Assembly: GCA_041395625.1 (NCBI GenBank)
Contig: JAWLAE010000002.1
Location: 682,001-746,000, forward strand
Direction of reading: 5' to 3'
Length of the DNA: 64,000 nucleotides
Source of the DNA: CADEED01 sp041395625
GTDB taxonomy: Bacteria; Pseudomonadota; Gammaproteobacteria; Steroidobacterales; Steroidobacteraceae
How positions within the stretch are numbered: the first letter of the stretch is position 1; each line of letters opens with the position of its first letter. The notes beneath the pieces were generated by a model. That model saw only the letters and a program-made list of their open reading frames with translations. It was not told the DNA's origin and did not search any database. The position numbers and the translations under genes are program-made. Of the stretch, positions 18,729 to 25,184 are shown piece by piece.

Positions 18729-20519
18729 TCAGGGCGTGATGCCGGTGATCATGCAGAAATGCTGCGGCCGCTCGAGCGCGACGTCGGCGCGAAGGTGCGC
18801 GGTCAAGCCGTATTCGTGCGTGCCGGCGTACTTCTCCTTGAGCACGTCGATCTGGATCGACTGCAGCATGCCGATCAGCAACTTCGAGTAGTCGGCCACG
18901 AAGATCCGGCTCGCGTTGGTCGAAGTGCCCTGCGTGTCGGAGTCGCGGATCTGCTTAGTCGTGAGCATCTGCAGGCCGTCCAACGATTTCGGCATCTGCA
19001 GCGGCTGCCCGGTGGAATCTCGCAGCTCATCGATCGCGAACTTCGTGCGCGGGCTCATGATCGCCACTTTCGGCGCCGAGCCGTTATCTTGGGCAATTTC
19101 GAGCAGCGCCTGGTTCAGCGCAGTGTAGCTCGCGAGCGGGCCACCATTGGCGCCGCCGACGCTAACTACATTCACGCCCGTCACATTGGCGATACCGAGC
19201 GGCTCGGACGCGGCGCCCGTGCCGTAGAGGCACACCCGGTCGAGCTCGAGCGCGAGTTGCGAGGCAAAGGACTGTCGGATGACCACCTCGGCGTTGACCG
19301 CATCGGCCAGCAGCTCGCGGCTGATCCGCACGTGTGCGATCAACGTTCGCGCCCTCAGGTGAACCGCAGAAAAGCTTGCAGTCGATGTCTCGAGGTCATC
19401 GGCAGATTCCGCGTGCCACTTCGCGGACGGCTCCTGCTCGAGGCGCACCAGGCGAACGTCGGGCGAGGTGACCGGCAGCACGCGAGCGCCCGCTTCGATC
19501 ACTCGCGCCTGGGCGCGCAGTGCGTCGATCAGGTCGCCTGCGATCACGGGCGCCAGCAGGTAACCGCCGCCGGCATCAGAGCCTTCAGCGAGCGCCCGTG
19601 CGTAGCGAGGATCGCGCTTGTCGTTCAGCAACGCGGCGCGGATGAAGCCGCCGAAGGTGAGGCGGTCGGGATTCTGGAACTGATCGACCATGCGATCGTC
19701 ACGGGACAGCGCGCGGATGGCGACGCCGTGCCCGTCGGTGAACTCGACCGGCTGGTCACGGTTGGACGTCGCGCCTTCCGGCAGCAGCGGATTGCGCGGC
19801 GTCGACGGGACGTGATCGGTGGCGCGCAGCTTCAAGAGCTCGCGGGCGACCTCGTCCGGCGTGAGACCACGCTCGAGGTAATCGGGGACACGATCGGCAA
19901 AGCCGTTGGCAGCGCACATCGCAGCAATTTCGGTCGCATCGGCGCGTGCGTTCTTCGCAGCGATTCGCTGCCGGCGAGTAGCCTCGCCGTCGCTGTCGTC
20001 ATCGTGGGTGGCGGCGGCGCCGCGCGCTTGGGTCGTCATGGCAAAGCTCCGGTAAAATTGTGCGGATGGATCTGCGGGAACGGGAACGAGCGAGACCTCG
20101 AGCGGCTCCCAGCGCGTGATTCGAAACGTGTCTTTCTCGCCGGCGCGGCCGCGCAGCTCCTCGACGTCGTGGATTTTGTAGCCGACTGACAAACTGCGCA
20201 GGATCTTCGCCTTCACATCGGCCAGCAGCTCGCTCGCGCGGCGTGAGGTGCCGAATCGAACAACACCGCGGAGGCGCTGGCCGTCGCTGACGAGATTTTC
20301 GACCACGCCGACTGGCGACTCGCTGGTGTCGTGGCCGACGACCAGCGGCAACGGCTCGCGGGCAAGATCAATGGCTGAGCGATCGTGCGAGAGAATCTCG
20401 CGGTACATGCCGCGGTCGACCGGCGTCACCGAGCTGATCGTCGCGGGCACGGTACGTGCCTCGGCGTCAGCGCGGCTGCAGTCGAGCGTCAGAGATCGGA
20501 ACGCAAGGCGATCAGTCAT
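18729..20519 (-). CDS. Fused prohead protease-HK97 major capsid protein
   Basis: The protein of 596 residues joins two phage head functions. Residues about 1-165 are an S78-type prohead protease: VVGHDTSESPVG holds the catalytic His (63) and LRSLSVGYKI the nucleophilic Ser (111), followed by LEVSLVPVPADP. Residues about 185-265 are charged and helical, like the scaffolding (delta) region. Residues about 290-596 are an HK97-fold capsid protein, with GGGYLLAPVIAGDLIDALR, FSAVHLRARTLIAHVRISREL and YGTGAASEPLGIAN. Fusions of this kind are known in some prophages. The striking point is that no portal or terminase gene accompanies it. Confidence 0.92.
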   Translation of the reverse strand: MTDRLAFRSLTLDCSRADAEARTVPATISSVTPVDRGMYREILSHDRSAIDLAREPLPLVVGHDTSESPVGVVENLVSDGQRLRGVVRFGTSRRASELLADVKAKILRSLSVGYKIHDVEELRGRAGEKDTFRITRWEPLEVSLVPVPADPSAQFYRSFAMTTQARGAAATHDDDSDGEATRRQRIAAKNARADATEIAAMCAANGFADRVPDYLERGLTPDEVARELLKLRATDHVPSTPRNPLLPEGATSNRDQPVEFTDGHGVAIRALSRDDRMVDQFQNPDRLTFGGFIRAALLNDKRDPRYARALAEGSDAGGGYLLAPVIAGDLIDALRAQARVIEAGARVLPVTSPDVRLVRLEQEPSAKWHAESADDLETSTASFSAVHLRARTLIAHVRISRELLADAVNAEVVIRQSFASQLALELDRVCLYGTGAASEPLGIANVTGVNVVSVGGANGGPLASYTALNQALLEIAQDNGSAPKVAIMSPRTKFAIDELRDSTGQPLQMPKSLDGLQMLTTKQIRDSDTQGTSTNASRIFVADYSKLLIGMLQSIQIDVLKEKYAGTHEYGLTAHLRADVALERPQHFCMITGITP

Positions 20520-20874
20520 AGGTCTCCGCGGGGCGCCTGAACGATTTCAGGACGCCATTTGCACAAGGCACTTCGCGGAGATCCGTGAAGGCCGATCCCA
20601 TTTGCCGAAAGCCGCTCGAGCGCGAAGCATCGAGCCTGCAGACAGACCGGGTCGGTCCTGCGATTCGATTTCCGAGACCGGGCGAGCGCGGAGCATCACC
20701 GGGACGCATGGAAGTCATCGAACGCGACGCTAGTCTGCCCCAACGCGCAGCCGCTCGGCAAGTGAGGCGCATCACAAACGAACCCGAGAGGCCCTGAAAA
20801 TCTAGCGATATTCCGCGCCGCCGCTGGCACCCGCGCTGAATGGGCTGGGAAGAACCTACGAAATTTATCGAGCA
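20520..20874. other. 355-bp gap upstream of capsid gene
   Basis: I see no convincing gene. An 87-residue minus-strand frame (20512-20775) is Arg/Ser-rich without family likeness. The right copy of the 80-bp direct repeat occupies 20794-20874. The capsid promoter is expected here, but I could not pick reliable -35/-10 boxes. Confidence 0.6.
20794..20874 (-). repeat. Right copy of 80-bp direct repeat flanking capsid block
   Basis: This is a direct-orientation partner of 17592-17676, with the identical 21-bp core at 20814-20834. It begins immediately after the stop of the 98-residue gene at 20875. The two copies enclose about 3.1 kb holding the three head-type genes and the tandem repeats. Confidence 0.75.
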
Positions 20875-21171
20875 TCACTGCGTCGTCCGCTCAGGACTAA
20901 CAGCGTCCGCTGTCGTCTGCGCAATCGCGTGCACACGTGCGTCGAAGTCTGATCGCGAGACCGGCGTCCAACTTCTCCACGTGCCATCGCCCAGCGCCAG
21001 CATCGCACCCACCTGCCGCACCTCGTCGTAGATCGTGACGTAGGCCAAGACTCCATGGACGTGCGTCACGGACCAGCCTGCAGGATTGCCGAGCAGCTCA
21101 GGCCGCACCGACCAGAGCGGAGGCAGTTGCGCGAGCAGCGCAGCATGTTCGGCTCGGCGCGCGTCACTCAT
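20875..21171 (-). CDS. Hypothetical protein, element
   Basis: The 98-residue protein contains PPLWSVRPELLGNPAGWSVTHVHGVLAYVTIYDEVRQVGAML. It is soluble, with no metal-binding or membrane motif and no family I recognise. The start codon lies within the end of the 158-residue gene (short overlap), so it belongs to the same translationally linked string. Confidence 0.65.
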   Translation of the reverse strand: MSDARRAEHAALLAQLPPLWSVRPELLGNPAGWSVTHVHGVLAYVTIYDEVRQVGAMLALGDGTWRSWTPVSRSDFDARVHAIAQTTADAVSPERTTQ

Positions 21172-21640
21172 CGCCAGCCAGCCGCAGTCGTTTCAGCACC
21201 GCGCGATGCTCAACGGGATTGCCGACCCGATAGACCTCGACTGCAGTCGGGATCCCGCGGTCGTCGCGTGCGATCACCTCGCGGATCTCCGCGGGAATCA
21301 CCGGCGCCGGCGCACCAGGGACGAACTGCAGCGCGGCGAGATACGCCTGCGCGTCGCCCGTGACCTTGAAGGAACGGTAGTGCTCGGCGGTGCGCGCCAC
21401 GACTGCCGTGACCTCGAACAGCGCAGCGAGCTCATACTCGTTTACCTCGCCGCGCCGGTTGGTCAGATCGAGGCCATCGAAGTAACAATGCGCCGCGACC
21501 GCCACCGCGTGATAACCCACCGCAGCCACGTGCGATCGGGTGGTGGTCTCACCCAGCGCCCGCAGCGCTTTGGCGTAGGCGGCAAACATCTCCGCTTGCA
21601 GCGCAGTGCGCCAGGATTCGTCTTTCGATTTCTCAGTCAT
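21164..21640 (-). CDS. Hypothetical protein, element
   Basis: The 158-residue protein has a helical N-terminal half (ALQAEMFAAYAKALRALGETTTRSH and AVGYHAVAVAAHCYFDGLDL) and a C-terminal half with VPGAPAPVIPAEIREVIARDDRGIPTAVEVYRVGNPVEHRAVL. GAGGCAACTC precedes the ATG, so the ribosome site lies in the end of the previous gene. I do not recognise the family. Confidence 0.7.
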   Translation of the reverse strand: MTEKSKDESWRTALQAEMFAAYAKALRALGETTTRSHVAAVGYHAVAVAAHCYFDGLDLTNRRGEVNEYELAALFEVTAVVARTAEHYRSFKVTGDAQAYLAALQFVPGAPAPVIPAEIREVIARDDRGIPTAVEVYRVGNPVEHRAVLKRLRLAGDE

Positions 21641-21845
21641 GAGTTGCCTCCATGGGTGTTAGTGGTCGATCGTCCCAGCGGCGCGCGAGCTGGCCGACAA
21701 ACTTGAGATGATCCTCGAGCAGGTCACGGGTTGCGCCGAGCGCCGGCTGCAGGCCAGGATCTCGTGCGGCCGCCAGTCGCAGCGCGGCGAGCGCCTGCAC
21801 GAGTCCGAGCTGTACATCGACCAGCGCGCTAGAACGGGATGTCAT
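21633..21845 (-). CDS. Hypothetical small protein, element
   Basis: The 70-residue, mostly helical protein (VDVQLGLVQALAALRLAAA, then DLLEDHLKFVGQLARRWDDRPLT) overlaps the end of the SSB-tailed gene by 17 bp and the next gene by 8 bp. Such packing is common in phage early operons. No function can be read from it. Confidence 0.6.
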   Translation of the reverse strand: MTSRSSALVDVQLGLVQALAALRLAAARDPGLQPALGATRDLLEDHLKFVGQLARRWDDRPLTPMEATHD

Positions 21846-22437
21846 CGTCGAAGTCCTGGTCGCCGACGTCGCGCGAGACCGTCTCGACAGGCGGCGCGCT
21901 CACCGAGTCGCGGACTTTGTCCTGCAGCCACTGCGGGAGCTCGTCGAACTGATCCGGTTCATCGGGCGAGTACTTAACGAGCGGTCGCTCCGCGGCCGGC
22001 TTGGCGACGCCTCGCGGCAATCCCATGATCCCGGTCACGCTGGCGTAGGTGCGCCCGTCCGCGCCCGCTTGGTGCTGCACCATGATCTGGCAGGCAGCGC
22101 CCAGCACTTTGAAAATGTCGAAGCCGGCGAGCTCGGCGTCGGTGAACGGGCGCCCGCGCCAGTTTTCGAGATCGCCGCGCAGCTTCGCTTTTGTCGACAA
22201 ACTTAACGTGTACGCCTTGCCAATCTGTGCCGGCCCGCGTTGCAACTTGCCGTCGCGGTCCACCCATTCGATCCGCTCGGCCGGGATCTCCCAGCGGATA
22301 TAGATCTGATGCCGCGGCTTGTATCGCCCGCCGGGCTGCACGCCGAGATCCGCGATCAAGTTCGCGACGGCAATGTGCGTGCCCTGCGGAGTCGGCGCGA
22401 AGTCGCGGCCGCCGTTGTCTTTTGCGATCAATGGCAT
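21829..22437 (-). CDS. Phage-type DNA metabolism protein with SSB-like tail
   Basis: The 202-residue protein begins MPLIAKDNGGRDFAPTPQGTH and continues with LGVQPGGRYKPRHQIYIRWEIP, YTLSLSTKAKLRGDLENWRGR and KVLGAACQIMVQH. That order fits a phage protein family I recall from early replication or recombination modules. It ends in DFDDDIPF, which matches the acidic tip by which bacterial SSB proteins recruit partners. A single-strand-binding or recombination role is therefore plausible but inferred. It lies 10 bp after the small Cys-rich gene. Confidence 0.75.
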   Translation of the reverse strand: MPLIAKDNGGRDFAPTPQGTHIAVANLIADLGVQPGGRYKPRHQIYIRWEIPAERIEWVDRDGKLQRGPAQIGKAYTLSLSTKAKLRGDLENWRGRPFTDAELAGFDIFKVLGAACQIMVQHQAGADGRTYASVTGIMGLPRGVAKPAAERPLVKYSPDEPDQFDELPQWLQDKVRDSVSAPPVETVSRDVGDQDFDDDIPF

Positions 22438-22447
22438 CGATGAATCC

Positions 22448-22663
22448 TCATTCGGTTGTGTGGTGTGATGCGGCCCGTGGCCGGCGCTGGAATTCGGGAC
22501 AGTCGAACGGCACGCGGCGCCAGGTCTCGGTCTGGTATCGATCGCAATAACCGTCGGGTGCCTCGCCAGGTCTGCGCGAGCAGTGGCGGCAGCGCTCGCA
22601 GACGACGAACGCGCCGGTTTGAAGTGCCGCGGGAAACTCGGCGCGAAGGTCTAGCGGGCTCAT
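22448..22663 (-). CDS. Small Cys-rich (zinc-ribbon-like) protein
   Basis: The 71-residue protein starts at 22663, where ATGA overlaps the stop of the gene upstream; a longer reading to 22729 would overlap that gene by 70 bp. Cysteines occur as CERCRHC, then YCDRY and FDCPEF, consistent with one zinc site. Similar small proteins occur in replication modules of phages and islands. Confidence 0.65.
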   Translation of the reverse strand: MSPLDLRAEFPAALQTGAFVVCERCRHCSRRPGEAPDGYCDRYQTETWRRVPFDCPEFQRRPRAASHHTTE

Positions 22664-22851
22664 GTCGGCTTGATCTCGCGAGCAACCGCCTCGCAGTCGC
22701 ATGGGCCTCTGTCGTTCAGAAAGGCGCACTCACGCTCGTGTCGCACCTCGACGTGGACCACTTCGCCAGGGCGAGCGTTGATGGCCGCGGCGACGGCCGC
22801 CTCGAGGTATCTCGGAATCGCCGGTGCCGGCTTTCTCTTCGACTGGCTCAT
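22660..22851 (-). CDS. Small Cys/His protein of replication module
   Basis: The 63-residue protein (ATG 22851; TTG 22860 also possible) has a basic N-terminus (SQSKRKPAPAIPRYL), an Ala-rich helix, and VHVEVRHERECAFLNDRGPCDCEAVAREI, with three cysteines and two histidines that could bind a metal. The start is about 27 bp from a long inverted repeat that may regulate it. Function unknown. Confidence 0.6.
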   Translation of the reverse strand: MSQSKRKPAPAIPRYLEAAVAAAINARPGEVVHVEVRHERECAFLNDRGPCDCEAVAREIKPT

Positions 22852-22996
22852 GGGAGCCAAACCGGGTGCCCGGAGCGATGCACGAAAGCACGTCCCCTAA
22901 AGGGGACTCGTGCATTTCGTGCATTCGGCAGCGCTACCGTTGCACGGATTGACCAGTTCCGTACGAAAGACGTTTCGTGCATTTCGTGCGCCGTCA
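22848..22996 (-). CDS. Possible 49-residue coupled ORF through the origin-like repeats
   Basis: An ATG at 22996 overlaps the helicase stop (ATGA) and opens a short frame beginning MTAHEMHETSFVRNW that runs through the whole inverted-repeat region. The overlap favours translation, but its sequence is dictated by the repeats (HEMHE, NARNAR) and has no family likeness, so it may be incidental. Confidence 0.25.
22878..22924. repeat. 47-nt inverted repeat, possible origin hairpin
   Basis: ATGCACGAAA-GCACG-TCCCC, loop TAAA, then GGGGA, CT bulge, CGTGC, one extra A and TTTCGTGCAT give about 20 paired bases. It lies between the helicase gene and the next small gene. There is no T-run, which argues against a plain terminator. 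Hairpins of this sort serve as primase-recognised initiation sites in RSF1010-like replicons; applying that here is inference. Confidence 0.7.
22880..22989. repeat. Iteron-like TTTCGTGC octamers
   Basis: The octamer TTTCGTGC occurs at 22915-22922, 22973-22980 and 22982-22989, and inverted at 22880-22887. A further small hairpin ACGAAA-GACG-TTTCGT lies at 22963-22978. Clustered copies beside replication genes suggest binding sites for an initiator or regulator. Confidence 0.55.
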
Positions 22997-24079
22997 TGCC
23001 ACTGCCTCCGGTGCGTATCGCAGCCGCAGGTTCGACGGATCGCCCGCGACGAAGCCGGCGCGAATGAGGCCGCGCAGCGCATCCGCAGGCGAGTTGCGCG
23101 GCATACCTAACTCGCGCCCAATCTTGCGCACGGTCGCCTCGTCCCAAGCGGTCTCGCCAGTTCTGTGGCGCCTCTCGAGCTCGCCAAGTAGTGAGCCCTG
23201 CTGGGCGCCCTTGGGCCACGGCCGACGGACTTCCGCCTGGACCGGTCGCACGACAACGGTCGTTCGAGGATCGCCGAACGCGTCCATCTCCTGCAGGGTT
23301 GAAACCTCGAGCTCGTAAGCCAACTGCACGCCGGTTGCCGAGTCTCGCGATTTGGTCAGGGTGGCGGTGCGAACGCCGGAGACTTCATCCGTCGCGATCA
23401 TGAAGATCGTGTCCACAGCGGCGGCCAACGATCCATGTCCGCGTAGTCCGTTAGTGTCGCCCTTGCTCGGATGGTGGATCAGCACGACCGACGCGCCGGT
23501 CTTGGCAGCGATGAGCTTCGCCGCAGTCACGATGCGCTGCATGCCCGCAGCGTTCTCGTCGCCGTCGCCGAGGCAGCTCGCGAGGGTGTCGAGGAACACC
23601 AGCCGCACAGGCTCCGCCGCGTCGGCCTGCACTTCCGCGATCGTCGAGATCACGCGCTCCGCGTGCGCAATCGATTCTGCCTCGCCGCCCAGCGACGGAG
23701 CAGCCCGCACGATGTACAGCGGCAGCGGAGCGTCGGGAAACTTGCGCCTCGCCGCAGCCTTCGCCCGCATCACGACCGAGCCAGGCGCCTCAGCCGCGAA
23801 GTACACGACCGGACCGCCAGCAACCTTCAGCCCAAACCACGTAGCGCCAGCCGCGACATGCACCGCGAGATCGACGCCAAAGGCGGTCTTGCCGGCACCA
23901 GGTGCGCCGCCGATCGCAACTACCTCGCCGCAGCCGATCGTCCGTTGCACGATCGCCGGCGCAGACTCGTCTGGGAGCTCATCGAGCGCGGCGAACAAGT
24001 ACGGCTTGGCGCGCTCGGCCTCGATCTCCGCGTCGATAGCCGCAAGCGCTTGCATCACCGCGCCGTTGCTAGTTCGCAT
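22994..24079 (-). CDS. RepA-type replicative helicase (RecA-fold AAA ATPase)
   Basis: The 361-residue reading starts at the ATG at 24079, overlapping the previous gene by 11 bp; the frame stays open to 24133. It has Walker A GGAPGAGKT (57-65), a hydrophobic Walker B strand VRLVFLDTLASCLGDGDEN near 150, and SVVLIHHPSKGDTNGLRGHGSLAAAVD, the pattern of the RSF1010 RepA hexameric helicase group. A C-terminal winged-helix-like part (ATVRKIGRELGMPRNSPADALRGLIRAGFV) follows. With the primase-like zinc protein upstream it forms a small replication module, presumably for the excised element. Confidence 0.85.
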   Translation of the reverse strand: MRTSNGAVMQALAAIDAEIEAERAKPYLFAALDELPDESAPAIVQRTIGCGEVVAIGGAPGAGKTAFGVDLAVHVAAGATWFGLKVAGGPVVYFAAEAPGSVVMRAKAAARRKFPDAPLPLYIVRAAPSLGGEAESIAHAERVISTIAEVQADAAEPVRLVFLDTLASCLGDGDENAAGMQRIVTAAKLIAAKTGASVVLIHHPSKGDTNGLRGHGSLAAAVDTIFMIATDEVSGVRTATLTKSRDSATGVQLAYELEVSTLQEMDAFGDPRTTVVVRPVQAEVRRPWPKGAQQGSLLGELERRHRTGETAWDEATVRKIGRELGMPRNSPADALRGLIRAGFVAGDPSNLRLRYAPEAVA

Positions 24080-24488
24080 GGCTTGCAGCCTTACCAATGC
24101 GCGCCGCGGCCGTCGAAAGCCGCAGCCAGTCATTCGTGCTCAGCGCTCGCCGGTCGAGCAGATCCGCGGCAAGAATGGCGACCAGGGTCACCTCATGCGC
24201 CACCGCGCCCAGCAGGGCGCGCGCCGGAATTCTCGAGCGCGAAGGCTCTATGTGATGCGCGAGCGGCTTGTCGAAAAGATCGCCGAGCGCGAGGCCGACC
24301 GTTTCCAGCACTGCGCTCGTTTCGCAGCCGCAGAACGCATGCACCAGCACGCGACCGTCGTCCGTCTCGCGAATTGAAAGCGGGCGGCCGCGCCTCGATC
24401 TGCAGACCGGGCAAGCTGCCAGCCACTGGCTGGGGCGCGACGGCAGCACACGTTCGAGGCGGTCGAGCAGCCGCTGTGCGGCGCTCAT
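24069..24488 (-). CDS. Zinc-ribbon primase-like protein
   Basis: The 139-residue protein carries CPVCRSRRGRPLSIRE, then VLVHAFCGCETSAVLETVGL, the layout of the CHC2-type zinc domain found at the N-terminus of phage and plasmid primases. No TOPRIM or archaeo-eukaryotic primase core follows, so a DNA-recognition or regulatory subunit is as likely as a full primase. Its start overlaps the AlpA stop (ATGA) and its end overlaps the helicase start. Confidence 0.75.
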   Translation of the reverse strand: MSAAQRLLDRLERVLPSRPSQWLAACPVCRSRRGRPLSIRETDDGRVLVHAFCGCETSAVLETVGLALGDLFDKPLAHHIEPSRSRIPARALLGAVAHEVTLVAILAADLLDRRALSTNDWLRLSTAAARIGKAASHAN

Positions 24489-24688
24489 GCTGCGTCCAGC
24501 GTCGAGAGACGCGCGATTTCGCTGCCGGGCACGAAGGTCCGCTTACCTTGCTTGAGGATTCGCAGCTCGCCCGCGCTGATCAGCTTGTAGACTGCCCCAC
24601 GACTGAGCCGGAGATATTGAACCGCCTCCGGAATCGAATAGCGTTGCTGCTGATCGAGCGGCGGGAGAGGATCTGAATTTCTTGGCAT
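24485..24688 (-). CDS. AlpA/excisionase-family DNA-binding protein
   Basis: The 67-residue protein has the MerR-like helix-turn-helix of the HTH_17/AlpA group: YSIPEAVQYLRLSRGAVYKLISAGELRILKQGKRTFVPGSEIARL. Such proteins control excision and early transcription in P4-like elements and PICIs. A perfect GTGAC-C-GTCAC palindrome 14 bp upstream of the ATG is a candidate operator. The protein is the first gene of the replication module. Confidence 0.85.
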   Translation of the reverse strand: MPRNSDPLPPLDQQQRYSIPEAVQYLRLSRGAVYKLISAGELRILKQGKRTFVPGSEIARLSTLDAA

Positions 24689-24701
24689 GACGGCCTCTTA
24701 G

Positions 24702-24712
24702 GTGACCGTCAC
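24702..24712. promoter_or_regulatory. Palindromic operator candidate upstream of alpA-like gene
   Basis: GTGAC-C-GTCAC is a perfect 5-1-5 palindrome within the 40-bp gap before the AlpA-like gene. A wider inverted pair TGACGG/CCGTCA (24688-24693 and 24706-24711) overlaps it and the start codon. Confidence 0.4.
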
Positions 24713-24728
24713 GTAGAGTATTCAGCTG

Positions 24729-25184
24729 CTAACTATTTTCCACCAGTAGCTGCGGGGAAACTCGGTGGCGTTTCCCTGCAAGTGATGCACAGATCCTCAC
24801 AGCATCGTCAGCGCCTAGCAGTTCCAAGTGAGTCATTGCAGCCACGCGGTGCGTCGACTTCGCCTGCTCGACCTCAGACTTTCCCATATCCCACGCGGCC
24901 TGAACGCGCTTCGACGCGCCCCTGGTCTTCAGCGCTTCCAGAGCAAGCAGGTGAATCGCCGGCCAGATCGAGTGCTCGCGACGGCGCCCAACCTTGCCCC
25001 GCGTACCCACGCGTTGTCGTGCGTCGACGCCCGCCAGCAGATCATTCAGCACGCGCTCGAGCAGATACCTCTCGGTCAGCGACAGCGTCGCAGGATCGTC
25101 GCAGAACTTGCCGACGGCAGAAATGAACAGGTCCCGCGGCGTCAGGGTGCCCGGCTCAGTTCGCTCCGCTTTCGCTCGACTCAT
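24729..25184 (-). CDS. Hypothetical protein between integrase and AlpA
   Basis: The 151-residue protein is charged and helical: LTPRDLFISAVGKFCDDPATLSLTERYLLERVLNDLLAG, then WPAIHLLALEALKTRGASKRVQAAWDMGKSEVEQAKSTHRVAAM. The start overlaps the integrase stop (ATGA), so the two are probably co-expressed. It could be a regulator or recombination accessory, but I recognise no family. Confidence 0.7.
   Translation of the reverse strand: MSRAKAERTEPGTLTPRDLFISAVGKFCDDPATLSLTERYLLERVLNDLLAGVDARQRVGTRGKVGRRREHSIWPAIHLLALEALKTRGASKRVQAAWDMGKSEVEQAKSTHRVAAMTHLELLGADDAVRICASLAGKRHRVSPQLLVENS

Noticed and set aside
18759..20189. 476-residue plus-strand frame opposite the capsid gene
   Set aside because: Mirror frame of a strongly coding minus-strand gene; Arg/His/Gln-rich composition and no family likeness.
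20512..20775. 87-residue minus-strand frame just before the capsid gene
   Set aside because: No family likeness and it runs into the capsid start region in another frame; more likely leader DNA.
22892..22907. GTCCCC-TAAA-GGGGAC as a terminator of the helicase operon
   Set aside because: No T-run on either strand, and the pairing extends into a much larger inverted repeat, so an origin or regulatory role fits better.
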